A stretch of DNA of 27,036 bases from Candidatus Woesearchaeota archaeon (GCA_018221175.1 JAAOYE010000028.1:1-27036); one strand, 5' to 3'; counted from the stretch's first letter, positions 8,011 to 14,943 are shown. Made by a program: numbers and translations. The notes: generated by a model not told the origin, from the sequence alone.

Positions 8011-8027
8011 AAATCATTTTTGCAAAA
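8011..8027 (+). other. tRNA-Arg intron 1, position 37/38
   Basis: The 17-base intron is at the canonical archaeal position. The central 4-bp helix is TTGC (8005-8008) with GCAA (8022-8025). The 3-base bulges are GGA and AAA, each cut after its second base; the outer helix is the anticodon stem. The inner helix is only about two A-T pairs, so this is a relaxed motif. Confidence 0.85.
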
Positions 8028-8048
8028 AGTTGCTAGCCCGGGTTCGAA

Positions 8049-8067
8049 ACTAATTTTTTGGCGAGAG
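8049..8067 (+). other. tRNA-Arg intron 2, T loop position 59/60
   Basis: A 19-base intron splits the T loop. The full bulge-helix-bulge is visible: outer helix = T stem, central helix TTCG (8043-8046) with CGAG (8062-8065), bulges AAA and AGT, inner helix CTAA (8050-8053) with TTGG (8058-8061), and a TTTT loop. Cutting after base 2 of each bulge restores TTCGAAT. Confidence 0.88.
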
Positions 8068-8084
8068 TCCCGGTAGGAGCACCA

Positions 8085-8253
8085 TTATTCTAGAAAATAA
8101 ATATCGAAATATTTATATACTAATATAAATTTTCTAACATACATTAAAAAATTACAAATTTTTTATGTGCAGAAAATATATTATGAAAAATATATTTTTC
8201 AACATATATAAGTATTTAAATGTGTTAAACTCAAATGACCGAAGGGGGAATAG
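8085..8253 (+). promoter_or_regulatory. Promoter and leader of the small winged-helix gene
   Basis: This is a 169-bp, very AT-rich gap. A TATA-like stretch lies near 8206-8222, and a strong G-run ribosome site AGGGGG (8243-8248) lies 5 bases before the ATG at 8254. An imperfect inverted repeat (GAAAATATA near 8172 and TATATTTTTC ending 8200) lies upstream of the TATA region. The nearby gene is a small DNA-binding protein, so self-regulation is possible but not shown. Confidence 0.4.
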
Positions 8254-8523
8254 ATGAAAAATAAAGAAATATTCAATGTGTTTTTCAGGGAAAAACCAGC
8301 CATGATGCTAGTAACCCTAAAAAATGCCAAGAACGAAATTTATGCTTCATCTCTTGCCAAAGTCATTGACTGCACATACTCTCACGTTGTTAAAATCCTG
8401 CAGCAGATGGAAAAGTCAGGTCTTGTCAATTTTGAAAAAGATGGCAGACTAAAACTTCTAACTCTTACAAAGAAAGGAGATCAAGTAGCAGATAATATTG
8501 ACAAAATCAGGATGACTCTCTAA
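8254..8523 (+). CDS. Small winged helix-turn-helix protein
   Basis: This 89-residue protein has one winged-helix fold, MarR/PadR-like: helix 1-2 near residues 14-36, recognition helix YASSLAKVIDCTYSHVVKIL, QQMEKSGLVNFEKDGRLKLL as the wing, and a final helix. It binds DNA by prediction and has no ligand or dimer domain beyond the last helix. Unlike most genes here it has a clear ribosome site (AGGGGG, 5 bases before ATG), shared in form with ftsZ. Its stop overlaps the stop of the convergent recJ-like gene. Target genes are unknown. Confidence 0.78.
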   Translation: MKNKEIFNVFFREKPAMMLVTLKNAKNEIYASSLAKVIDCTYSHVVKILQQMEKSGLVNFEKDGRLKLLTLTKKGDQVADNIDKIRMTL

Positions 8524-9947
8524 TCTGATACGACAACTTCTTCAATCACTTTTCTTGAAAGAACTTTTTTTGCAGCATCCAAAAACTCTTGTTCAAGCTC
8601 AATTGGAATCACAGCGCCAGCAGCCATGTCATGGCCGCCTGACTCTCCACCGGATATTTCTACTATATCCTCAACAACACTTTTTAAGTCTACTCCTTCT
8701 TTGTCTCTTCCAGAAAACCTTAAAGACGCTTTTGTAGTACCGTCCTGGCTTCTGGCAACACCCAAAATATATGTGTTTTTGGGAGTCTCTTCTGAATAAG
8801 AAATGATGGACGCAAGAGTTCCTATTATAGTACCCAATATTTCATTTCCTGCATTAATTAGCATGTATCCCTTTTCCCTAACTATGTTTTTTGAATCCTT
8901 TTTTTCTTCATACCATCTCAACGCATTCATGATTTCGCGCTTGTACTCCAAAAGCACCCGAAATGCCTCCTTTTTTGACTTCTTATCACCAAGACATGTA
9001 CCAATACCCACACTTGCCCTGTTCATTCTGCCGCACGCGTTTAGAAGCGTTGAAAACTCTCTAGCATCCCTTGTCGGGTTGCCCTCATCTTCTTCTTTTA
9101 AAATATAGATATCTCCAAGTATGTCTTGAGGGTCCTCTTCATTTTGTCTTTTAATGATTATTGCAGAAATAAGAGATTCCATTTCTTTTTCTGCAAGGTT
9201 GTTAAGCTTTCTAAATTTTTTGTCAACTCTTGGGTTGATGTCAAGGTCATTTAAAAACTGGATTGCTTTGCTTTCACTTCCAGACACACCTGGTATAAAA
9301 GGGTCTGTGCTGTAAGCCAAAAGCTTGAAAAGCGGCTTTGTCTCTGCACCAAAAAACCTAAGCGATTTTTTCATCTCAATTTTTTTGTTTTTTAATGCTG
9401 TGTCAAGAATTTTCTTGTTCAAGTGCAAAAATCCTCCTTTATCCTGGATGTCTCCAATTGCGCCAACAAGTGCTATGTGTGCCATGTCCTCATTTTTTGC
9501 CTCAATCGCTTTTGCAAAAAGATAAACCACGCCAGCGCCAGAAATCTCTCCATTCCCATTAATACTGCAAAGATGGGGATTGACATGAATGATATCAGAA
9601 TCATCCACTCCTTTATTAATTGTGTGATGGTCTAAGATGTAAATATCCCTTTCCCCAAGATATTTTTTTATGTTTTCAATCTGTCCTGAACCAAGGTCTG
9701 TAAAAACATAGCTTAAGTACTCTTCCTTTGCAAACTCCTGCAAAATTTCCTCTTTAAGCTGCTGCACAATAGATAAGGAGTACTGAATGTTTTTTCTAAG
9801 AAGCGCTTTTATCAGTATTGATGCTGCACATATACCATCAGCATCTAGGTGGCTTACAATTCTTATAGACCCTTTCCCTGCAGCTTTTTTAATGAACTGT
9901 TCTGCGCTTTTTTTAACTAGTTTTTCAAACTCTTCGTATCTGTCCAC
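8520..9947 (-). CDS. Archaeal RecJ-like DHH family nuclease
   Basis: This 475-residue DHH/DHHA1 phosphoesterase has motif I SHLDADGICAAS (HLDADG at 33-38), motif II FTDLGSG, the DHH triad in YILDHHTI (106-108), VGAIGDIQDKGG, and the C-terminal DHHA1 motif GGESGGHDMAAGA (433-445). Archaeal RecJ homologues are single-strand-specific exonucleases, and some are the GINS-associated nuclease of the replisome; either role fits. The start is a GTG with a GGTGAG ribosome site six bases upstream. It lies 66 bases downstream of S15 on the same strand, a gene pairing common in archaea, and may share its transcript. Confidence 0.88.
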   Translation of the reverse strand: MDRYEEFEKLVKKSAEQFIKKAAGKGSIRIVSHLDADGICAASILIKALLRKNIQYSLSIVQQLKEEILQEFAKEEYLSYVFTDLGSGQIENIKKYLGERDIYILDHHTINKGVDDSDIIHVNPHLCSINGNGEISGAGVVYLFAKAIEAKNEDMAHIALVGAIGDIQDKGGFLHLNKKILDTALKNKKIEMKKSLRFFGAETKPLFKLLAYSTDPFIPGVSGSESKAIQFLNDLDINPRVDKKFRKLNNLAEKEMESLISAIIIKRQNEEDPQDILGDIYILKEEDEGNPTRDAREFSTLLNACGRMNRASVGIGTCLGDKKSKKEAFRVLLEYKREIMNALRWYEEKKDSKNIVREKGYMLINAGNEILGTIIGTLASIISYSEETPKNTYILGVARSQDGTTKASLRFSGRDKEGVDLKSVVEDIVEISGGESGGHDMAAGAVIPIELEQEFLDAAKKVLSRKVIEEVVVSD

Positions 9948-10013
9948 TATGTTCTCACCATGAAAAAAATCACTAATTAAAATGTCAAAAGAAAAGAATA
10001 AAAACTTTTCTAT

Positions 10014-10469
10014 TTACTCAACAAAAAGGCTTACTCTTTCCGGATCATATTTCCATGCTTTGTCAAGTCTGTCATTTTTTTTGTAATAGTTAACTAGCCT
10101 TCCAATCTTTGATTCTGTAAGCTGCAGACCTCTCTTTGCAGTTTGATCCTGCCTGTTTTCTTCCTGATGCTTTCTAATCATAACAGCTTTTTTGATAAGT
10201 GCCATTAAGTCCTCTGGAAGCTCTGAGAGAAGCTTTTTTTCCTCAAGGATTTTTGTAATGGTCTTTTTTGTAATTAATGTCACATCAGGTATCCCATAAA
10301 CATCTCTTAGATAAATTCCGATTTGTGACGGTGTTTTCCCCTGCCTTGAAAGCTTGGCTATTAAAAGCTCGATTTCTGCAGGCTTGTACCTTATCCATGA
10401 TGGCACTGATTTTTTTATCGGCTTAGTGCTTGATGACTTTCCCTTTTTTCTTGAATGCATTCTTGCCAT
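10014..10469 (-). CDS. rps15: 30S ribosomal protein S15 (uS15, eukaryotic S13 type)
   Basis: The protein has 151 residues, the full archaeal length. The N-terminal extension (MARMHSRKKGKSSS, then SVPSWIRYKPAEIELLIAKL) is typical of archaeal S15. The core LTESKIGRLVNYYKKNDRLDKAWKYDPE is the conserved rRNA-binding part. The ATG at 10469 is preceded by GAGGT. A longer reading from a TTG at 10517 would add 16 residues with no counterpart in the family. The 185-base leader holds a second copy of the ribosome site and first codons, plus hairpins; S15 binds RNA and autoregulates in bacteria, so leader control is plausible. Confidence 0.93.
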   Translation of the reverse strand: MARMHSRKKGKSSSTKPIKKSVPSWIRYKPAEIELLIAKLSRQGKTPSQIGIYLRDVYGIPDVTLITKKTITKILEEKKLLSELPEDLMALIKKAVMIRKHQEENRQDQTAKRGLQLTESKIGRLVNYYKKNDRLDKAWKYDPERVSLFVE

Positions 10470-10483
10470 TTTATTTACCTCTA
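10458..10483 (-). repeat. Direct repeat copy covering the S15 ribosome site and start
   Basis: A 26-base segment spans the GAGGT site, ATG and first four codons (MARM) of S15. It is identical to 10546-10571, which lies 88 bases upstream. Confidence 0.9.
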
Positions 10484-10557
10484 AATGGGCTTTTAAGCCC
10501 GCTGTGTTTTTGCTCAAGCTTTTTATTAAAAAGGTTGCTTGAGTTCATTCTTGCCAT
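10471..10557 (-). CDS. Possible 28-codon leader ORF before S15
   Basis: The ATG at 10557 sits in the second copy of the S15 start region, with the same GAGGT site and the same MARM beginning. It then diverges (NSSNLFNKKLEQKHSGLKSP and on) and ends in TAA one base before the S15 ATG. Translation of this ORF would run through both hairpins between the repeats and stop at the S15 start. It may be a leader peptide that couples to or competes with S15 translation, or simply the by-product of a small tandem duplication. No protein function is suggested. Confidence 0.45.
   Translation of the reverse strand: MARMNSSNLFNKKLEQKHSGLKSPFRGK
10487..10500 (-). promoter_or_regulatory. Leader hairpin directly before the S15 ribosome site
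   Basis: A GC-rich stem of 6 bp (GGGCTT/AAGCCC, two-base loop) sits four to ten bases upstream of the GAGGT site of S15. It could hide or present the ribosome site. Confidence 0.5.
10513..10543 (-). promoter_or_regulatory. Second leader hairpin of S15
   Basis: CTCAAGC/GCTTGAG pair over 7 bp; an inner TTTTT/AAAAA stem is separated by a four-base bulge and closed by a three-base loop. Confidence 0.5.
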
Positions 10558-10571
10558 TTTATTTACCTCTA
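10546..10571 (-). repeat. Direct repeat: upstream copy of the S15 start region
   Basis: This is the exact 26-base duplicate of 10458-10483, containing GAGGT, ATG and the codons for MARM. The offset of 88 bases puts it out of frame with S15. Confidence 0.9.
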
Positions 10572-10595
10572 TACCTACTTCTCCAACTATTTCTT

Positions 10596-10625
10596 GGAAA
10601 AAAACTAAAGAATTTGTTTTTCTCC
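10596..10625 (-). promoter_or_regulatory. Third leader hairpin of S15
   Basis: On the minus strand GGAGAAAAAC pairs with GTTTTTTTCC over 10 bp with one G-U, around a 10-base loop. It lies upstream of the leader ORF. A TATA-like stretch near 10678-10692 gives a predicted mRNA start near 10655. Confidence 0.45.
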
Positions 10626-10704
10626 AGTACGCAAAAGCCGATTTGACCACTGCGTCTATTGAACTTCTCAAAAGAATTTTGATTTATTTATTAATTTATT
10701 GGTT

Positions 10705-12921
10705 CTAACTGTGCTTTTTAAGATGCTCATAAATTTTATTTAACATCTCCAGCCGCTCTGAAAACACTAGTTCTGTCATGAACTGGTCTCTTGTCTCTCT
10801 TCCCATGTCAACAAGATAAAGGATGATTCTGTTTACTGGATATTTCACACCCTTTGCCTTTAAAGTCTTAATAATAAAATCTTTGTCATTAGATATATAC
10901 AGTTGGAATGACTCAAGCAAATCATTAAGTATACTCATCAGTTCTTCTCTTCCTTTTTGAAGCTTTAATTCATGCTGCTTGGCCATTAGCTGTTTTACCC
11001 TACTTGCTCCATCTTCAATTATTTGAGACTGATTTTTCAGATATTTTTTCTTCTTTCTAAACATGTTGTCAAATTTCAAGAGGCTGTCTATCTCTGCGTT
11101 TAAAAGCAGTATCTGGCTAATAAGTACAACGATAACTGCTCCGGTAAAAATAAGAATCAAGACAGCAAAAATAAGGGTTGCCCATGCTATAAACATGTTG
11201 AATGATTTGAAATCTTCCCATGTGCATTTGTCGCAGGAACCTCCGCAGTCAACAAAGATTTCTTTTTGGTTTTTTATCTCATCATTACATGTTGGGCACG
11301 GATCGCAGCTTCCTCCACAGTCTATTCTCTCCTCATCCTGATTTAAAATGCCATCATCGCACGTTGGGCAGACCCCTCCACATACTCCTTCACAGTCAAC
11401 GCCGTTCTCGTTTTGATTTCTTACATTGTCAAAACAATTAGGAACCTGGCATATATCCTCTTTGCACACATGACTTTTACAGTCACGGTATGAAAAGCAC
11501 TTTAAAAGATCCTCGCACCCATTACATGGACCGCCGCAGTCGACATCTGACTCCCACTGATTTTGAAGGTTATCATTGCATGTAGGACATGGCTTGTTGC
11601 ATGGACCGCCGCAGTCAACGCCTTGTTCTCCCTGATTTTGTATAAAATCATCGCATGAAGGACAAGGGTTGCATGGACCGCCGCAGTCAACTCCTCTTTC
11701 AGCCTGATTTTTTATGCCGTCGTAGCAGGATTTTATCTTTGTGCATGGCTTGCCCGTTGTAGGCATTTTCGATTGGTCTACGCATTCGTTTTGGTCTACG
11801 CACTTGCGTATGTTAAAACCCGGCAGGATGCACTCGCTCCACTCAGTGCATGACCAGTCATTTTCACACCTGTACATCCCCGCAAGGCATGGACCGCAGT
11901 CAACATCGCAGTTTGAGCATGACTCATTGCCACCGCACACTTTATCGCCGCATACGTGGAATTGGAGTGTCTGCGAACTAAACTCGCCTTGAACGCCAAA
12001 CACAAAAAGCTTGAAAACATTGCTTTTTACAATCTCTCCTGAGCTGTCCATCGCGATTATTTCTATTAGCATAACTCCCTGAAAGTCTTTGGGTGCGATG
12101 ATTGAAAGCTGATTGTTTTCGTTTATTGACGCCTGTACATCGAGTTTGTTGCCGTTTTCATCTCTGATGTCAATTTGATATCTTAAAACTTCCTTGTCAG
12201 AGTCGCCAAAGTACAAGTCCAAAGAATCAGTGAGTGCCTCTCCCCCTCTTTTCACTGCCATGTTTGGAATTCCTGCCTTAAAATAGGGTTTTCTGTTTCT
12301 TTTGTTCACCCTTACCTTCCACGTATGTGTGTCGTTTAAGTTCATTGCGTCTCTAACAAACAAGGTGATGTTATAGTTTCCAGCGCTAGTGTAGTCTGTT
12401 GCAAGCACAAACTTTGTCTTAGCACTTCCTGCTTGTCTTAGGTTGTTCACATACCAAGAATATTCTTTTATGTCGTTGTCTTTATCGCTGATATTGACTT
12501 TGAATAATGGGTTTTCTCCTTCACTAACTATATAGTGTTGTGTTAAGGGTTGAATTGGGATGATGCTTGGCCTGTCCCATACTTTGAACGTGACTAGTTT
12601 TGAGGTGTAGCATTCAAGGCTGTTGACTGCTATAAATATGTATTTGTGTTCTCCAACGTCATAGCTTTTTGGCGTGAAGTCTATGAGTCCTGTTGTTTTA
12701 TTAAGCCAAAATGAGGTTAAATTGGAGTTTATTGTTACATAGTCTAAAAACTCCATTGGTCTTGTGACTAATTGTTTTTGATAGTTTCCATACTCTATTA
12801 AATCCTCGTTTGGCTCTATAAGAAGTTTAGGCCTTAGATTCTCTATGCATTCCTTTGCCTGGGCAACTGCAACAAACATTAGTAATATTACTATTAGAAC
12901 TAAGGCCAACCTCTTTTTCAT
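10705..12921 (-). CDS. Large Cys-repeat surface protein with signal peptide and one membrane helix
   Basis: The protein has 738 residues. A signal peptide (1-22) is followed by Ig/PKD-like beta domains to about residue 330. Then comes CGDKVCGGNESCSNCDVDCGPC, a thrombospondin-like CxxWSCTEWSEC segment, and six repeats of C-x-D-x-I/L/V-x-NQ-x-E-x3-D-C-x-G-x-C-x2(3)-C, with one Cys spacer segment between repeats 3 and 4. The membrane helix is at about 576-607. A 131-residue inside tail is rich in coiled coil and basic residues. Paired cysteines suggest disulfide-stapled outside domains. The ATG at 12921 has GAGGTG nine bases upstream; a GTG at 12933 overlaps that site. It is a paralogue in design of the gene at 1-768, with a different tail. 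A surface or adhesion role is inferred. Confidence 0.82.
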   Translation of the reverse strand: MKKRLALVLIVILLMFVAVAQAKECIENLRPKLLIEPNEDLIEYGNYQKQLVTRPMEFLDYVTINSNLTSFWLNKTTGLIDFTPKSYDVGEHKYIFIAVNSLECYTSKLVTFKVWDRPSIIPIQPLTQHYIVSEGENPLFKVNISDKDNDIKEYSWYVNNLRQAGSAKTKFVLATDYTSAGNYNITLFVRDAMNLNDTHTWKVRVNKRNRKPYFKAGIPNMAVKRGGEALTDSLDLYFGDSDKEVLRYQIDIRDENGNKLDVQASINENNQLSIIAPKDFQGVMLIEIIAMDSSGEIVKSNVFKLFVFGVQGEFSSQTLQFHVCGDKVCGGNESCSNCDVDCGPCLAGMYRCENDWSCTEWSECILPGFNIRKCVDQNECVDQSKMPTTGKPCTKIKSCYDGIKNQAERGVDCGGPCNPCPSCDDFIQNQGEQGVDCGGPCNKPCPTCNDNLQNQWESDVDCGGPCNGCEDLLKCFSYRDCKSHVCKEDICQVPNCFDNVRNQNENGVDCEGVCGGVCPTCDDGILNQDEERIDCGGSCDPCPTCNDEIKNQKEIFVDCGGSCDKCTWEDFKSFNMFIAWATLIFAVLILIFTGAVIVVLISQILLLNAEIDSLLKFDNMFRKKKKYLKNQSQIIEDGASRVKQLMAKQHELKLQKGREELMSILNDLLESFQLYISNDKDFIIKTLKAKGVKYPVNRIILYLVDMGRETRDQFMTELVFSERLEMLNKIYEHLKKHS

Positions 12922-12966
12922 GTACACATACACCTCTTCAATACATTTTCTTAAGAATTAGTATAT

Positions 12967-13170
12967 TTATACTTTGCCCTGGTTGAATAGTTCTACAAAG
13001 TTTTCAAAGCTTCTGTCATGTGTTTTTTCTGCGTCGTCAGAAAAAACGCAAGCTGGTAATTGCCGCATTTCAAGGTGATATTTCAAGCAGTCGCAGCAGA
13101 TGCCTTTTCTTGAGCATGGCTCATAAGAACAGTTGCACTTACTCTTATTATGCTCTTTTTTGCACCCCAT
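12967..13170 (-). CDS. Small Cys-rich protein, DUF6485-like
   Basis: This 67-residue protein has the pattern [21 protein letters not shown] followed by RQLPACVF, giving nine cysteines in all and probable zinc binding. It resembles the DUF6485 family from memory, whose function is unknown. The ATG at 13170 lies one base after the stop of the 35-residue zinc-ribbon gene (TAA-A-ATG), so the two are translationally coupled. A GTG at 13194 would overlap that gene and is rejected. Confidence 0.7.
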   Translation of the reverse strand: MGCKKEHNKSKCNCSYEPCSRKGICCDCLKYHLEMRQLPACVFSDDAEKTHDRSFENFVELFNQGKV

Positions 13171-13171
13171 T

Positions 13172-13279
13172 TTAATATCTAGTTTTTTCTCCACAGATAA
13201 AGCAGCATTCCAAGCCCCTCTTATCCTCTTCGACGCCTACAATGTCTTTGCACTCATAACACCACGCATTTCGAAGCAT
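13172..13279 (-). CDS. 35-residue zinc-ribbon protein
   Basis: The ATG at 13279 gives 35 codons with WCYEC at the start and CCFICG near the end, a two-knuckle CxxC...CxxC zinc ribbon. A TATA box (CTTTTATATT on the minus strand, 13301-13310) lies about 22-30 bases before the ATG, which supports expression. The stop is one base before the ATG of the DUF6485-like gene, so they form a two-gene operon. It is too short for standard gene callers with a length cut. Function is unknown; small archaeal zinc ribbons often bind RNA or partner proteins. Confidence 0.65.
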   Translation of the reverse strand: MLRNAWCYECKDIVGVEEDKRGLECCFICGEKTRY

Positions 13280-13333
13280 TTTAAACCACAATATTCAGTT
13301 AATATAAAAGATTTATGATAATAAAAAAAGTTT

Positions 13334-14731
13334 TTATCTTCTGCTTCTAAAAGACCTTCTTGACCCCTTACTAAAACGATTTCTGTTCCCATCTGTTCTG
13401 TGTCCAAACGATTTTCTTCTAGGAGAAAATCTTTTTTCTTGAGAATGTTGATCTTTAATCATTCTCATCTCTGGCAAATCCATTTTTTGTATTTTTAATT
13501 TGTGATGTGCTCTTAAGATGCTTGAGAAGTTATCATGGTCTCTTTGACTTAAGATGTTTATAACTTGCCCTTCTTTTCCTGCTCTTGCTGTTCTTCCTAT
13601 TCTGTGTATATACTCTTTTGAGTCGCTTGGCAAGTCATAGTTGTATACATGGCTCACTCCTTTGATGTCAAGGCCTCTAGCAGCGACGTCGGTGCATACA
13701 AGTATTGATTTCTTATCGTTTGATTTGAAGTCATCCATTGTCTTTGTTCTCTTACTCTGGGTAAATCCACCATGGATAGGGAGTGCTTGTATCTTCTCTT
13801 TGTATAGTTTTTTTGAGATAAAATCGACTTGTCTTCTCGTATTGCAAAAGATTAATACTGAATTTGATCTCTCGTTTTCCAATAAATGGACCAAAAGAGA
13901 GAATTTTATATTGTTTTTCACATCATAGTAACATTGCCTTAGCTTTGATGGGTCTACGTGTTCATTTGTGCTAACTTTAATAGGATTATGCAGGTATCTT
14001 TGCTCTATCTTTTTTATATCACTAGAAATCGTGGCTGAAAACAATAGTGTCTGCCTTTTTTTTGGTGTTTGCCCGATAATTTTTTTTACGTCATCGATAA
14101 ATCCCATGTCTAGCATTCTGTCTGCTTCGTCCAATACTAAGATTTTGACTCTTGAAAGGTTTATTGTTCCTCTTTGCAAATGATCTAAGAGTCTTCCTGG
14201 TGTCGCGACGACTATGTCTGCTAATTTTAGTTTTTGTATTTGAGGGCCCATAGCAACTCCGCCATAAACTGCTGTAATTTTTAGTTTCTTGTGTCTTGAG
14301 AAGCTTTTAAGATGTGATTTTACTTGGTCAGCAAGTTCTCGAGTTGGTGTTAAAACCAGTGATTGAATGTGATTGTCTGGTTTAATATTTTGAATTATTC
14401 CTGCACCAAAAGCAAGTGTTTTACCGCTTCCAGTTGCTGATTTGCCCACGACATCTCTGCCTATTAAGATGTGCGGGATTGATTTTAATTGAATGTCAGT
14501 TGGAGTATCAAATCCTTGTTGTTCTATCGAGTTTAGTATCTCCTTTTCTATTCCTAGTTTTCTAAATTTTTCCATTTTATCCTCTATGTTATTTATATTA
14601 TCTTCTACTAAGATGTGAGGAATGGATTCGTCCTGAATATGAGTTGGAGTTTCTATTCCTCTTTGTCCTTGTTGTTCTATTGAGATTAAAGTCCCATTTC
14701 CTGTTTCTATAAATTTTTCCATGTTATTCAC
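13334..14731 (-). CDS. DEAD-box RNA helicase with duplicated N-terminal Q motif
   Basis: This 465-residue helicase has all motifs: Q motif (TPTDIQ, Q81), I SATGSGKT (99-105), Ia PTRELA, II VLDEADRML, III FSATIS, IV VLIFCNTR, V CTDVAARGLDIKGV and VI HRIGRTARAG, then an Arg/Gly/Ser-rich tail that should bind RNA. Residues 4-41 repeat the pattern of 53-90: MEKF, SIEQQG, TPT-x-IQ-x2-SIPHIL occur in both. A second ATG at 14575 has GAGG eight bases upstream and would give a normal-length helicase (413 residues). Both starts may be used. The role is probably rRNA processing, ribosome assembly or cold response; the exact substrate is unknown. Confidence 0.93.
   Translation of the reverse strand: MNNMEKFIETGNGTLISIEQQGQRGIETPTHIQDESIPHILVEDNINNIEDKMEKFRKLGIEKEILNSIEQQGFDTPTDIQLKSIPHILIGRDVVGKSATGSGKTLAFGAGIIQNIKPDNHIQSLVLTPTRELADQVKSHLKSFSRHKKLKITAVYGGVAMGPQIQKLKLADIVVATPGRLLDHLQRGTINLSRVKILVLDEADRMLDMGFIDDVKKIIGQTPKKRQTLLFSATISSDIKKIEQRYLHNPIKVSTNEHVDPSKLRQCYYDVKNNIKFSLLVHLLENERSNSVLIFCNTRRQVDFISKKLYKEKIQALPIHGGFTQSKRTKTMDDFKSNDKKSILVCTDVAARGLDIKGVSHVYNYDLPSDSKEYIHRIGRTARAGKEGQVINILSQRDHDNFSSILRAHHKLKIQKMDLPEMRMIKDQHSQEKRFSPRRKSFGHRTDGNRNRFSKGSRRSFRSRR
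14600..14722 (-). repeat. Degenerate upstream copy of the helicase start and Q motif
   Basis: This copy has the same order of blocks as 14450-14575: ATGGAAAAATTTA, then ATAGAACAACAAGGA, ACTCCAACT and CACATCTTA, with in-between bases changed. The copy is in frame with the main helicase. Confidence 0.7.
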
Positions 14732-14839
14732 TATACTCTTGTTTTTTAGTAATACGCAAAAAAAGGGTTTTTTGAGAACTACCTAATAAGTATAAGAATC
14801 CGAGTTCCTTTATAAATTAGTAGGGTTGGAGAAAATGTA

Positions 14840-14943
14840 TAGCCCCGCCCGGATTCGAACCGAGGTCCCAGGACCCAAAATCCTAGATGATTGGCCGCTA
14901 CATTCCGCAAAACAACAAATTTTGTTGATTTTTCTACGGGGCT
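14840..14943 (-). tRNA. tRNA-Gln(TTG) with an intron near the D stem, no encoded CCA
   Basis: Read on the minus strand: acceptor AGCCCCG/CGGGGCT with A73 and no CCA; linker TA; D arm GTGT-AGCGGCCAA-TCAT; anticodon arm TAGGA-TTTTGGG-TCCTG; variable loop GGAC; T arm CTCGG-TTCGAAT-CCGGG. The anticodon is TTG (Gln), and the acceptor and T-arm sequence resemble known archaeal tRNA-Gln genes. A 31-base intron interrupts the D stem between positions 10 and 11; without it the mature length is 73. The anticodon loop itself has no intron. Confidence 0.9.
14903..14933 (-). other. tRNA-Gln intron, position 10/11
   Basis: The central helix is CCGT (14939-14936) with GCGG (14908-14905), with bulges AG|A and AA|T. 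The inner stem is long: AAAA and CAACAAA pair with TTTGTTG and TTTT around a single-base loop, with one bulged T. The outer helix is weak (one clear pair), so this is a relaxed bulge-helix form. Confidence 0.8.

Larger units (their letters stand above)
7972..8084 (+). tRNA. tRNA-Arg(GCG) with two introns, CCA encoded
   Basis: The acceptor stem is GCTCCTA/TAGGAGC with A73 and an encoded CCA. The D arm is GTGT-AGGCTGGATA-GCAC. The anticodon stem GTAGC pairs with GTTGC only after a 17-base intron is removed, giving the loop TTGCGGA with anticodon GCG. The variable loop is TAGC. The T stem CCGGG/CCCGG closes only after a second, 19-base intron is removed, giving the canonical T loop TTCGAAT. The mature length is 77 including CCA. 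All stems pair (two G-U in the anticodon stem, one in the D stem), and both intron borders match bulge-helix-bulge motifs. Confidence 0.93.

Noticed and set aside
10471..10671. 66-codon frame before S15 starting at TTG
   Set aside because: Only the inner ATG at 10557 has a ribosome site; the upstream part lies in the predicted promoter and leader.
11220..11910. Repeated DNA (GGACCGCCGCAGTC-like) at near-regular spacing, CRISPR-like at first sight
   Set aside because: The repeats are codons of the DCGGPC motif in an intact reading frame, spacing varies, and no cas genes are nearby.
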